The position numbers and the translations under genes were made by a program. This document shows positions 6,928-14,327 of a DNA stretch of 14,327 bases, piece by piece. The stretch is from CAZILN01 sp964540005 (GTDB lineage Bacteria > Bacteroidota > Bacteroidia > Bacteroidales > SM23-62): contig CAZILN010000151.1 in the NCBI GenBank assembly GCA_964540005.1, forward strand, positions 1-14,327, written 5' to 3'. How positions within the stretch are numbered: position 1 is the stretch's first letter; every line of letters starts with the position of its first letter. A model generated the notes under the pieces. That model searched no databases, was not told the DNA's origin, and saw only the letters and a list, made by a program, of their open reading frames with translations.

Positions 6928-8016
6928 TCAATCAAGATTACCTGTAAAGTAATCATTTATCTGCTGCTCACATTTCAGGCGAACATCCTTTCCGTCCAAC
7001 CAGGCTTTGCTCCATTCGACTATCGATTTAAGCGCTATTTCGATATCCCATTTCGGATACCAGCCGAGTTCTGCTTTTACTTTTGAACAATCTAATTTCA
7101 GATAGTGGGCTTCATGGTGCTGTGGATTTTGATCGATTTCATAGGATGCATTCTCTCCATACATATTACAGATCGTTTTTGTTATCCATTCAACATTTTT
7201 AGCATCATTATCTTCAGGACCGAAATTCCATGCCTGAGCATAGTTGACACCTTCGTTGAAGAGCCTTTGTGCCAGCGTAAGGTACCCTGATAATGGTTCC
7301 AGTACATGTTGCCATGGCCTGATAGCATATGGATTCCGGATTTTCAGTATTTCGCCCTGTTCAATGGCACGGATGAAATCAGGAATCAAACGGTATTTAG
7401 CCCAATCTCCACCGCCTATTACATTACCTGCACGCGCGGAGGCCAGAGCAACGCCATGTTTGTGATAATCTTCAGGACAGAAGTAGGAACTACGGTAAGC
7501 CGAAGTTACCAGTTCAGAACATCCTTTGCTGTTTGAATAGGGATCATAACCACCCATGGATTCATTTTCCCGGTATCCCCAATGCCACTCCTTGTTTTCA
7601 TAGCATTTATCTGTTGTGACATTGATGATTGCCCTTACTGAATTTATCTGTCTACATGCTTCAAGTATGTGAACAGTCCCCATTACATTGATTGCATATG
7701 TTTCAATAGGCAAATCATACGATTCATATACCAATGGTTGTGCGGCCATATGTATAACAATCTCAGGCTGCACCTTCTGAACATATTTTAATAGTTCATT
7801 GAATTCCCGGACATCCCCTATTTGGGAAGTAACCAATTCATCGATTTTTGCTTCCTCGAATAAGCTTGGGGTAGTAGGGGGGGCAAGCGCATAACCGTAA
7901 ATATCTGCTCCAAGCTTATTTAGTAACAGGCACAGCCATGAACCTTTAAAACCAGTATGTCCGGTGATAAGTATTTTACGTTGCTTGAATATTCCTTCAA
8001 AAAGACGATCCATCAT
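6928..8016 (-). CDS. rfbG: CDP-glucose 4,6-dehydratase
   Basis: This cytosolic NAD-dependent enzyme converts CDP-glucose to CDP-4-keto-6-deoxyglucose, the substrate of RfbH. The 362 residues match the family length. GHTGFKGSWL (19-28) is the NAD-binding motif as it appears in RfbG. TTDKCYENKEWHWGYRE (134-150) contains the catalytic Thr/Asp-Lys motif characteristic of this subgroup, and YSNSKG gives the Y160-x3-K164 pair. SARAGNVIGGGDW and RPWQHVLEP are further subgroup signatures. Two adjacent Met codons (8016 and 8013) could both serve as start; the first is used here. It begins 46 bp after rfbF and is followed 34 bp later by rfbH, so the three are very probably one transcript. Confidence 0.97.
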   Translation of the reverse strand: MMDRLFEGIFKQRKILITGHTGFKGSWLCLLLNKLGADIYGYALAPPTTPSLFEEAKIDELVTSQIGDVREFNELLKYVQKVQPEIVIHMAAQPLVYESYDLPIETYAINVMGTVHILEACRQINSVRAIINVTTDKCYENKEWHWGYRENESMGGYDPYSNSKGCSELVTSAYRSSYFCPEDYHKHGVALASARAGNVIGGGDWAKYRLIPDFIRAIEQGEILKIRNPYAIRPWQHVLEPLSGYLTLAQRLFNEGVNYAQAWNFGPEDNDAKNVEWITKTICNMYGENASYEIDQNPQHHEAHYLKLDCSKVKAELGWYPKWDIEIALKSIVEWSKAWLDGKDVRLKCEQQINDYFTGNLD

Positions 8017-8062
8017 ATCAGAAGTATTTAAAAAATAAATTCTTTAGACGCCCGAATGATAT

Positions 8063-8836
8063 TCACCATTTGATCCAGGGTGCCGTATTGTTTTCTATCA
8101 ACTCATCCAGTTGTTTTTTATCACGAAGTGTGTCCATGGCTTTCCAGAACCCCGGGTGCTTGTATGTGTAAAGTTGATGATCTTTCGCCATATTCTCAAG
8201 AGGTTGCCTTTCAAATATCGTCTCATCGCCTTCCCCAATATAATCGAATATATCCGGCTGGCAAACAAAGAAGCCTCCGTTGATCCAATTGCTGTCACCT
8301 TTGGGTTTTTCTTTAAAAGAACTTACCCTGGTATCATCTTCTATTTGAAGGGTACCCCATCGACCTTCGGGTTGAACAGCAGTCATAGTGATCGCTTTGC
8401 CATGCTTTTTGTGGAAACTGATAAGCTCCGGAATGTTAATATCAGCAATACCATCCCCATATGTTAGCATAAAAGGTTCAGTATTAACATATGATTGTAC
8501 TCTCCTTATACGTCCTCCAGTCATAGTATGTAATCCGGTATCTATTAGAGAAACTCGCCATGGTTCGGCTTGATTATTATGAAAATGAGTCTTATTAGTG
8601 ACCATGTCTATCGTAATATCTGACATATGACTATAATAATTTGTAAAATACTCCTTTATCAAATAACCCTTATAACCCAGAAGAATAACAAAATCATTAA
8701 AACCAAAGTGAGAAAAAATTTTCATGATGTGCCAGATGATGGGTTTGCCACCAATTTCAACCATCGGCTTTGGTTTCATTGTTGTTTCTTCAGATAATCG
8801 AGAACCTAGTCCGCCTGCTAAGATTAATACTTTCAT
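8063..8836 (-). CDS. rfbF: Glucose-1-phosphate cytidylyltransferase
   Basis: The protein makes CDP-glucose from CTP and glucose 1-phosphate, the entry step of the CDP-sugar branch. The 257 residues equal the usual RfbF length. LAGGLGSRLSEET (6-18) is the nucleotide-binding loop, KPKPMVEIGGKPI (21-33) follows with the conserved lysine, and LTYGDGIADI (124-133) carries the metal-binding Asp D128. EGRWGTLQI, INGGFFV and GFWKAMDT are typical of the cytidylyl subgroup. The start ATG lies at the end of a run of T on the coding strand, with no visible Shine-Dalgarno. It is the first gene of the dideoxyhexose block and follows the only long intergenic gap in this part of the window, so its own promoter may lie in 8837-9085. 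Confidence 0.97.
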   Translation of the reverse strand: MKVLILAGGLGSRLSEETTMKPKPMVEIGGKPIIWHIMKIFSHFGFNDFVILLGYKGYLIKEYFTNYYSHMSDITIDMVTNKTHFHNNQAEPWRVSLIDTGLHTMTGGRIRRVQSYVNTEPFMLTYGDGIADINIPELISFHKKHGKAITMTAVQPEGRWGTLQIEDDTRVSSFKEKPKGDSNWINGGFFVCQPDIFDYIGEGDETIFERQPLENMAKDHQLYTYKHPGFWKAMDTLRDKKQLDELIENNTAPWIKW

Positions 8837-8967
8837 AAAAAAAAGGTTTATACTTTTCTAACATGAATAATTCATAAAAACGGGGGATTTGTTTCCTAAA
8901 TCTTTTGAATTGTCAGTATTTTCAGGGTATACACAACAAACACCCCTCTTGTACAATGTTAAAAAAT

Positions 8968-8986
8968 AATTCTGAGACTGCCCCAT
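8968..8986 (-). repeat. Possible solo insertion-sequence end (terminal-inverted-repeat-like)
   Basis: On the minus strand TGGGGCAGTCTCAGAATT follows directly after a TAA that closes a short frame ending in QLVGNRKKIKI. A GGGGC-GTCTCA core just after a transposase stop is a common arrangement for ends of IS5/IS1182-like elements in Bacteroidota. No partner repeat and no recognisable transposase domain lie in the window, so this rests on resemblance only. Confidence 0.25.
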
Positions 8987-9058
8987 TAAATCTTGATCTT
9001 TTTCCTGTTTCCAACAAGCTGGGTGAACATCGTTATCTGACTCTTCATTGATTGCTAT

Positions 9059-9082
9059 TTCTGGTTGTGCGTAACACCAGAA
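9059..9082 (-). terminator. Hairpin after glycosyltransferase gene, possible weak terminator
   Basis: Arms TTCTGGT and ACCAGAA pair perfectly over 7 bp around a 10-base loop, three bases downstream of the glycosyltransferase stop at 9086. No U-tract follows on the minus strand, so it is not a standard intrinsic terminator; it may stabilise the 3' end or weaken read-through into rfbF. Confidence 0.35.
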
Positions 9083-9085
9083 TTA

Positions 9086-10264
9086 TTACTTGATTAATCC
9101 AAGATCTGATTCCATATTCCTGACAATATTCCTGTAATCGTATTTCATTCTCACATATTCTTCCCCTGCAGCTCCCAATTTATCAAGAAGTTCAGGCTGA
9201 TTAATAAATACTAGAATTTTTTGTGAAAGATCAGAAATACTGCCTTTTCTATATGTCACTCCCCCAAGTTTTAATCTTTCCATGTTGGTCAGATCCGATT
9301 CCATTATCACTGGCAGCCTGCATGCCTGAGAGTCCAGGGCACTTAATGTATTTTCCCGGGGGTATACAGCAAAATCAGCTATAGAGTACCATTCAAACAG
9401 TTCAATAACAGGTATGGCAGGAAATATCTTTACCCGAATATTAGCATTTGAAAAATTGTGTTCAAAATACTGCTCAACATAATCCTGGTCCGCCGGTCCA
9501 AGGAAGATCAGATGCAGCGGGTTATCAATCTCTTTTTCTATCTGTCTAATCGCTTCAAGTATCAGGTGAGGCCTCTTCCTGTTATTCAGTTTCCCGGTAT
9601 AGAGCAGGACAATTGCTTCATCCCGAAGTTCTAATTTCTTTCTCAGCCTGGTCCTGGAATCCGGATCAAACTTGAAAATGCTTAGGTCTGTGCCTATCGG
9701 AGAGTATAAAATATTGCCTTTATTAATACCATATTCATCCTTTAAGATCTGCAGGTTTTCCGGGACAGTGCCAAATACTTTAATCCCAATCTTATTAATC
9801 TTCCTGCTGACAACTCTCCTGATAAACCAGCGATACAGGCGTGATTTTAGTCCTTTCCCAAACTGGTTTAGCAGGGTATGTGTATCAAAGAAGATCTTAT
9901 ATTTCGTCAGAGTATGTTTATTGAGTACTATCCTCAGGGATGTAAATGTTTCGAGTGTATGTACATAAAGAATATCCGGATCGATCTTATGAATAGTTCT
10001 TATCAATCCTTTTATCCAGATATTATTCTTTGACCTGCGATCCAGGATTGCAGGTAACCTTATAATATCTATCCCACAATTTTGTTCGAATTCCTGATCA
10101 ATTAAATGCTGGTCATAATGATTATCAGAGATTGTCCAGAGTCTGGAAGAATCTGATGTCAGTATGGTAAATTGATAGGTTTGACTGTGGTACTTGGCAA
10201 AGAAATTCAACTGATAACCCATCTGGGGGTGAAATCTGTCTTCAATATGTAATACTCTCTTCAC
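9086..10264 (-). CDS. GT4-family glycosyltransferase
   Basis: This is a 392-residue GT-B enzyme. The N-terminus, MKRVLHIEDRFHPQMGYQLN, has the short first loop with Gly16, and PDILYVHTLETFTSLR is the usual end of the acceptor domain. The donor domain begins with LYSPIGTDLSIF (186-197), where G191-T-D is the typical link. LYTGKLNNRKRPHLILEAI (221-239) is the phosphate-binding strand and helix with Arg/Lys. YPRENTLSALDSQACRLPVI (301-320) replaces the EX7E motif with E304 and D311, a mild deviation at the second acid. No membrane segment is seen, so it acts on the cytoplasmic face of the inner membrane. It starts 3 bp after the wecB-type gene and is surely co-transcribed, so it may use the sugar that enzyme makes. 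The acceptor is unknown. Confidence 0.85.
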   Translation of the reverse strand: MKRVLHIEDRFHPQMGYQLNFFAKYHSQTYQFTILTSDSSRLWTISDNHYDQHLIDQEFEQNCGIDIIRLPAILDRRSKNNIWIKGLIRTIHKIDPDILYVHTLETFTSLRIVLNKHTLTKYKIFFDTHTLLNQFGKGLKSRLYRWFIRRVVSRKINKIGIKVFGTVPENLQILKDEYGINKGNILYSPIGTDLSIFKFDPDSRTRLRKKLELRDEAIVLLYTGKLNNRKRPHLILEAIRQIEKEIDNPLHLIFLGPADQDYVEQYFEHNFSNANIRVKIFPAIPVIELFEWYSIADFAVYPRENTLSALDSQACRLPVIMESDLTNMERLKLGGVTYRKGSISDLSQKILVFINQPELLDKLGAAGEEYVRMKYDYRNIVRNMESDLGLIK

Positions 10265-10267
10265 TGC

Positions 10268-11428
10268 TTATGCAGATAGCATTTCAAAATTCTTTACAAG
10301 CAAATCACATATAGTTATTGCTGCCCGGCCATCACCAAAAATGGGAAGGAATTCTGAAGGGTTTTTTGCCTTGAAACCAGCGTAATACTGAAGGATTTTA
10401 GATTTATCTGATCCGGCAAGTCTGCCTGCTCCCTGTTCAATTATTTCTATCCATTCCGTTTCATCTCTTAAGATAATACAAGGTTTATTGAAAAAGTATG
10501 CTTCCTTTTGCACCCCTCCTGAATCAGTCAGGATCACATCGGCATGTTTCTCCAGTAATATCATATCAAGGTATGACACCGGTTCCATGATTTTAATAAG
10601 GTCTTTTGATCCCAGCAAACTGATAAATCCTTTATCCAGTTCTTTTTTCATCAGCCCGGAGGTTCTCGGGTGAAGTGGTATGACAAATATCGACTTTTCC
10701 GCATCGCTTATTTCAATGATTGCTTCAAAAATATTCCTTAGCCGGTCCGGATTGTCCGTGTTCAGCGGTCTGTGAACGGTTACCAGGTTGTAAGGCTGCT
10801 CTCCTATGCCTAAATTATGTAACAGCTGACTGTTCATTTCAGCGATGGATGAAAAAAACATGCTGTTATCATACATGATATCTCCACAGTGAATTATCCC
10901 TGGATTATTAATGGTCCATGGCATCAGGCTATCCGGGTTGAATCCCTCCGTGATAAGGTTATTCAGCCCGGTCTGAGTGGGCGTAAATAATATGGCCGAG
11001 GAATGGTCACACAGCACCCTGTTTACCTCTTCAGGCATGAGTTTTGTGAATGAACGCATGCCTGCTTCAATATGTACCAGGGGAATGCCCATCTTGGAGG
11101 TAGCTACTGCTGCGGCAAGAGTAGAATTAGTATCACCATAAGCCAGTACATATTCAGGTTGCTCCTTTTCTATTACTTCTTCCAGACCTGTTATCATTTC
11201 AGCTGTTTGCTTTCCATGAGATTTTGAACCTACATTAAGGTTATAAACCGGTTCAGTAATATGAAGTTCATTAATGAAAATGTCAGACATATTGGAGTCA
11301 TAATGCTGGCCGGTGTGCAGTATAACGTCTGTTACCCGGTCACTGAAATGATCCCTGACAGCCCTGCTGATAGCAGCGGCTTTAATAATCTGTGGACGGG
11401 CTCCGATGATGTTAAGCAGCTTGATCAT
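10268..11428 (-). CDS. wecB: Non-hydrolysing UDP-GlcNAc 2-epimerase family protein (WecB/WbpI type)
   Basis: The 386-residue protein shows the whole motif set of non-hydrolysing UDP-sugar 2-epimerases: NIIGARPQIIKAAAISR (6-22), HTGQHYD (38-44), YGDTNST with D99, HIEAGMRS with E121, MPEEVNR with E133/E134, VHR with H219, and TDSGGVQKEAY (301-311). These enzymes interconvert UDP-GlcNAc and UDP-ManNAc, or, in the WbpI branch, UDP-GlcNAc3NAcA and its manno epimer. The RPQIIKAA start, MPEEVNRVL and VHRPLNTD look closer to the WbpI-like branch to my eye, but I cannot align them here, so the symbol names the family rather than the substrate. The gene follows the PorP/SprF gene by 87 bp and precedes the glycosyltransferase by 3 bp. 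Confidence 0.9.
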   Translation of the reverse strand: MIKLLNIIGARPQIIKAAAISRAVRDHFSDRVTDVILHTGQHYDSNMSDIFINELHITEPVYNLNVGSKSHGKQTAEMITGLEEVIEKEQPEYVLAYGDTNSTLAAAVATSKMGIPLVHIEAGMRSFTKLMPEEVNRVLCDHSSAILFTPTQTGLNNLITEGFNPDSLMPWTINNPGIIHCGDIMYDNSMFFSSIAEMNSQLLHNLGIGEQPYNLVTVHRPLNTDNPDRLRNIFEAIIEISDAEKSIFVIPLHPRTSGLMKKELDKGFISLLGSKDLIKIMEPVSYLDMILLEKHADVILTDSGGVQKEAYFFNKPCIILRDETEWIEIIEQGAGRLAGSDKSKILQYYAGFKAKNPSEFLPIFGDGRAAITICDLLVKNFEMLSA

Positions 11429-11462
11429 TGCCTGTGAAATATCTGGTGATTTTCCGGGTGCC

Positions 11463-11492
11463 TAAAAGTATACATTTTTTCTAAGCCGACAG
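11463..11492 (-). promoter_or_regulatory. Weak Bacteroidota-type promoter candidate for the 2-epimerase gene
   Basis: On the minus strand CTG, 19 bases and TACTTTTA match the Bacteroidota vegetative pattern (TTG, 19-21 bases, TAnnTTTG) at 2 of 3 and 5 of 6 fixed positions. It lies about 35 bases before the ATG at 11428. Such matches arise by chance in AT-rich DNA; support is modest. Confidence 0.22.
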
Positions 11493-11515
11493 CCAGCCGC
11501 CTTGAGAGAAATGAA

Positions 11516-12490
11516 TCAATACCTGTTCAGCCAGCGATATCTTCTGGCATTATCACCGAACTTAAGGGCAATTACTATTTCATGGGAACCCCAGCTGTGT
11601 TTCCTTATTGAAGACAGATTATAATCAAAGGCATAACCAAAGTATAGTTGATTGAACCGGACACCGACAAGTGCGATCATGGTACCATTAGACCGAATGG
11701 TTGCCCCGACCCAGTAATCCTCCTTATAATAAACCTTGGCAGTAGCATCTGCCTGAAATGTGAGTTTTTCCGTTCCTTTCAGTAATACCGAAGGTTCTAT
11801 CTCATAATTCATTCCGAGAGGAATGCGGTATCCTCCCATAATATAATAATGCCTCAGCAGTTTATAATTCTCAAGCGTAACGTCTCCAAGCTTCAGGTAG
11901 GATTGCGTCAGCTGATTGATAGAAAATCCTAAATAATAGCGGTAATTCAGCAGGTAGGCACCAAGATTAATATCCGGAACATATATAACCTGATTCTGTC
12001 CGCCAAAATCCAGTGGATCTCCGGGATCAATGAAAGTTAATCCTTCACCCAAGATCTTATACTGAAAAAATCCGCCTGAAATCCCCATAGAAAGCTGGAT
12101 ATCCTTCATATAAATATGATAGGCATAAGAAGCCTGCATGCCGAGTCTTTCTACTGCACCATTTTTGTCATAATAAATAAATCCTCCTGTGCCAACCCTC
12201 CCCTTTGTACTGGGCTTCAGTTTCCGGTTGTTAACCGAACGTTTCTTTATTATATAGGATCTCCTCAGCAAACGCGTCTGAGCACTGAAAGAGCGGGTCT
12301 GCGGGGCATTCTCAAATCCCAGCCATTGTTCACGCGCAGTCAGGTTAAAGGAAGTATACCCGTCACTGCCTGCTATAGCCGGATTGATCAGGTAACTATT
12401 CATCATATACTGGCTGTACAGGGGAAGCTGCTGCGCCCGTGCCGCTGCGGCTGAAAAAAGAACCAATATGACTGCTAAAAATCTGTGCAT
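11516..12490 (-). CDS. PorP/SprF-family type IX secretion outer-membrane protein
   Basis: The protein has 324 residues. Residues 1-19 form a signal peptide (hydrophobic AVILVLFSAAAARA, cleavage before QQ). The mature start QQLPLYSQYMMNSYLINPAI is the signature of the PorP/SprF family, in which YSQYM...NPA is almost invariant. The remainder alternates polar and aromatic strands (for example FIYYDKNGAVERLGMQASYA, LNYRYYLGFSINQL, YFGYAFDYNLS) as expected for an outer-membrane beta barrel. In gliding and non-gliding Bacteroidota these proteins are encoded just downstream of large proteins with a type B (CHU_C) C-terminal signal and are needed for their secretion or attachment; SprF with SprB is the known case. 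Here it starts 49 bp after the stop of exactly such a gene, so it is probably the dedicated partner. It is a family member rather than a core secretion-machine PorP by context. Confidence 0.95.
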   Translation of the reverse strand: MHRFLAVILVLFSAAAARAQQLPLYSQYMMNSYLINPAIAGSDGYTSFNLTAREQWLGFENAPQTRSFSAQTRLLRRSYIIKKRSVNNRKLKPSTKGRVGTGGFIYYDKNGAVERLGMQASYAYHIYMKDIQLSMGISGGFFQYKILGEGLTFIDPGDPLDFGGQNQVIYVPDINLGAYLLNYRYYLGFSINQLTQSYLKLGDVTLENYKLLRHYYIMGGYRIPLGMNYEIEPSVLLKGTEKLTFQADATAKVYYKEDYWVGATIRSNGTMIALVGVRFNQLYFGYAFDYNLSSIRKHSWGSHEIVIALKFGDNARRYRWLNRY

Positions 12491-12497
12491 GCGTTGT

Positions 12498-12512
12498 TTA
12501 TACGGTGTATAA
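12498..12512. repeat. Short inverted repeat just before the PorP/SprF start codon
   Basis: TTATAC and GTATAA flank a 3-base centre, 8 to 22 bases upstream of the ATG at 12490, in the gap between the two type IX genes. In RNA it would form a short weak stem over the ribosome-loading region; it may be chance in an AT-rich gap. Confidence 0.3.
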
Positions 12513-12539
12513 GCTAAATGGTTGTGATGATATAAACTG

Positions 12540-14327
12540 TTACCTTATTATTGTTATTGCGCCTATTAAGGGTTCATCTCCATTATTAAGATCTATAACA
12601 TAATGGTAGGAATCCATAGGCAGATCACGTCCCCTGTAGGTTCCGTCAAATTTAATATCATATATTCCTTCAGACCAGTAGACAAGGTCGCCCCAGCGGC
12701 TGAATATCTCTATCTTGGCGTTTTTATAAAAATCAAGTCCTATTATTTCCCATTTATCATTAAACCCGTCATGATTGGGCGTAAAGGCAGTTGGAATGAC
12801 CATACAACTCAATGCTTTATCAAGAAGGGTTATATCCTTGGTCAGTTCACAGCCGTTTTCATCTGTTACTGTTATATAGTAATCACCGGATCCGAGATTC
12901 TGAATTACCGGCACTTCAGTTTCTCCAGTGGACCAGTAATATTCATAGCGAGGGGTGCCTCCCTCAACTACAATTGATATTTGCCCGTCAAAGGCATCCG
13001 GACAGGTCGGGTTAATGGAATCCACTACCATTTTCAGTGAATCAGGTTCTGTAATTGTCAGGATGGAGTCGAGTATACAATTGTTCTGATCTGTTACAGT
13101 GAGTTTGTACTCTCCCGGTCCCAGTCCCGTTATCTCAGGATCTGTCAGCCCGTTGTATGACCAGAGGTATGATAGAGGCCTGACTCCACCGGCCACGGCC
13201 ATATCAATTTCCCCGTCGGCAAATGAGGCGCATGTGACATTATACAGGTTTGGATACATTTCCATACCTACCGGTTCGGTAATGACCAGGCTGTCTTCAT
13301 CAAAGCAGGCTGCAGTATCCGTTACAATTATATAATAAGTATCCTCTGGCAAACCGGTAATAGTTATCAGTGTATCCCTGGTAAATCCTGATTGGTTATT
13401 ATGCAGCCAGGTATATGAGTAAGGCGGACGGCCTCCATCAAATCTGGCAGTGATGGCACCGTCTGATTCACCCGGACAAGTAATGATCTCACCGTTGTAC
13501 TGACGGATAGGTGAGAGCTTGACTATCAACTGGTCAGGCTCCCCGATCTCAACGGAATCCATTACTGTACAACCATTAATGTCGGTAACCGTTACCGTAT
13601 ACGGGCCTTTTGGAAGGTTAATCACCCTGTATCCTGTGGAGCTTGCCGGATCGTTCCAGGCATACGTGTAAACAGGTGTTCCCCCGTTTACTTCTATGAC
13701 ACTGGCACTGCCGTCATCGCTCGCATTACAGCTTATATTCCAGACAAACACAGAATCTATTGTGAGGATCTCAGGCTCTTTGATTGTAGTTTGCGCCAGC
13801 ATCTCGCAGTCATTAAGATCAGTAACCATAACCTCATATACTCCTGCAGATAGTCCCTCGGGATCCTCAACACCAGAAGTCCACTGGGTATCAGTCACAC
13901 CCCGCCATGAATAGCTGTACCCTGGTACCCCACCGGTGGTCCCCACACTATCGATTTTTGCATCACTCAATCCGAAACATGAAACATTGATCAGGGTGTC
14001 GCCATTCAGATATTTAGGATATGGTAATACCTGGATAATTTCGGGCTGATCCAGGGTAAAGTTCCAGGTCCTGACACAATTCAGGTTATCGGTCACAGCA
14101 ACCTGGAAGGTTCCATCAGGGAGCCCGTTGATCAGAGAATCCGTTTCGCCTGAGTAATCCGTTGCATCACTGATGCTCGCCCAGGAATAGGTATAAGGTG
14201 CCACCCCTCCTGAAGGTTCAACGGCTATCCATCCGTCAGCACTGTCATAACAGGCTACCTCATAACCATTAAAGTTTGACAGCTGGCTGCTGATAGCAAT
14301 ATCAAGCGGTTGATTGAGTGTAATTGT
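12540..14327 (-). CDS. SprB-repeat protein with gliding-motility-associated C-terminal (type IX sorting) domain, partial
   Basis: The frame is open from the window edge to the TAA at 12540, giving the last 595 residues of a larger secreted protein; the start and signal peptide lie outside. Residues 1 to about 504 of the visible part consist of SprB-like beta-sandwich repeats (GGVxPYxYxW ... GLxxGxYxVxVTDxxxC). The final 88 residues open with CMVIPTAFTPNHDGFND and continue with FSRWGDLVYWSEG, FDGTYRGRDLPMDSYHYVID and end in IGAITIIR. This is the CHU_C/type B C-terminal domain, known to direct export through the type IX system and cell-surface attachment. It is followed by a PorP/SprF gene, the usual pairing. 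Its role may be adhesion or motility; proteins with few or other repeats also serve non-gliding bacteria, so gliding itself is not proven. Confidence 0.95.
   Translation of the reverse strand, partial: TITLNQPLDIAISSQLSNFNGYEVACYDSADGWIAVEPSGGVAPYTYSWASISDATDYSGETDSLINGLPDGTFQVAVTDNLNCVRTWNFTLDQPEIIQVLPYPKYLNGDTLINVSCFGLSDAKIDSVGTTGGVPGYSYSWRGVTDTQWTSGVEDPEGLSAGVYEVMVTDLNDCEMLAQTTIKEPEILTIDSVFVWNISCNASDDGSASVIEVNGGTPVYTYAWNDPASSTGYRVINLPKGPYTVTVTDINGCTVMDSVEIGEPDQLIVKLSPIRQYNGEIITCPGESDGAITARFDGGRPPYSYTWLHNNQSGFTRDTLITITGLPEDTYYIIVTDTAACFDEDSLVITEPVGMEMYPNLYNVTCASFADGEIDMAVAGGVRPLSYLWSYNGLTDPEITGLGPGEYKLTVTDQNNCILDSILTITEPDSLKMVVDSINPTCPDAFDGQISIVVEGGTPRYEYYWSTGETEVPVIQNLGSGDYYITVTDENGCELTKDITLLDKALSCMVIPTAFTPNHDGFNDKWEIIGLDFYKNAKIEIFSRWGDLVYWSEGIYDIKFDGTYRGRDLPMDSYHYVIDLNNGDEPLIGAITIIR
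12816..14264 (-). repeat. Six tandem SprB-like protein repeats, each with a cysteine pair
   Basis: Six units of about 76-91 residues follow each other within the secreted protein. Each begins near a Cys before a D-G or D-A turn (C26, C117, C200, C284, C366 and C442 of the visible residues) and ends with a Cys after a VTD motif (C84, C174, C253, C341, C417, C493). In-pair spacing is 51-58 residues. Units are diverged rather than recent copies. More units may lie outside the window. Confidence 0.9.

Larger units (their letters stand above)
8837..9085. other. Intergenic region upstream of rfbF
   Basis: These 249 bases hold no intact gene. Reading towards rfbF they contain a hairpin just after the glycosyltransferase stop, then a short frame ending at a TAA that directly precedes a TGGGGCAGTCTCAGAA sequence resembling an insertion-sequence end, then an AT-rich leader. 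Near rfbF there is a 13-base near-perfect palindrome, ATGAATAATTCAT (8863-8875 on the plus strand). I found no convincing match to the Bacteroidota promoter consensus, but this is the natural place for an rfbF promoter. Confidence 0.5.

Noticed and set aside
11470..11515. GC-rich stretch before the 2-epimerase gene as a terminator
   Set aside because: The GGCTG-type bases have no complementary partner within the stretch, so no stem can be formed.
12603..13914. Several plus-strand open frames of 67-124 residues opposite the SprB-repeat gene
   Set aside because: They mirror repeat-coding DNA, have no family features and contradict the strongly supported minus-strand gene.
12540..14204. Start of the SprB-repeat protein at 14204
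   Set aside because: The codon there is an internal GTG in a GGVAPY repeat motif; the frame runs on to the window edge with repeat sequence upstream.
12540..14327. SprB repeats as a DNA-level tandem repeat or CRISPR-like array
   Set aside because: The similarity is at protein level only; unit lengths vary and no identical DNA repeats or spacers were seen.

Overview
The window looks like a chromosomal surface-polysaccharide locus from a member of the Bacteroidota. The evidence is a protein with SprB-type repeats and a gliding-motility-associated (CHU_C-type) C-terminal domain, a PorP/SprF-family outer-membrane protein beside it, AT-rich gene starts without clear Shine-Dalgarno sequences, and remnant proteins of types common in that phylum. 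All intact genes lie on the minus strand, so transcription runs from high to low coordinates. Species cannot be named from the sequence.

Region 14327-11516 holds the type IX secretion part: the last 595 residues of a large secreted protein with six SprB-like repeats and a sorting domain, followed by a PorP/SprF partner. This gene pair is typical of type IX cargo plus its outer-membrane partner. Region 11428-9086 holds a non-hydrolysing UDP-GlcNAc 2-epimerase family enzyme and a GT4 glycosyltransferase 3 bp apart. A 249-bp gap follows, with a hairpin and a possible insertion-sequence end.

Region 8836-3944 is a compact set for a CDP-linked 3,6-dideoxyhexose: glucose-1-phosphate cytidylyltransferase (rfbF), CDP-glucose 4,6-dehydratase (rfbG), the PMP/[2Fe-2S] C-3 dehydrase E1 (rfbH), an E3-type reductase, and a short-chain dehydrogenase suited to the final C-4 reduction (abequose/paratose synthase type). 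The E3 gene encodes only the flavin/NAD(P)H half of the usual protein and lacks the [2Fe-2S] ferredoxin domain. A glycosyltransferase with a cysteine cluster (3896-2742) closes the run and may transfer the sugar.

Region 2707-452 is a decayed scar. It holds the C-terminal part of a GDP-fucose synthase gene (plus strand, with an in-frame stop), a fragment of an IS66 transposase cut at both ends (plus strand), and a GT4 glycosyltransferase fragment (minus strand, two frameshifts, both ends lost). The three abut directly, pointing to an older polysaccharide cluster broken by insertion-sequence activity and deletion. At 451-1 the 5' part of an intact-looking SAM methyltransferase gene runs off the window.

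Together the genes suggest an O-antigen-like glycan carrying a 3,6-dideoxyhexose, at a locus that has exchanged sugar modules. No flippase, polymerase, RNA gene or CRISPR array was seen.
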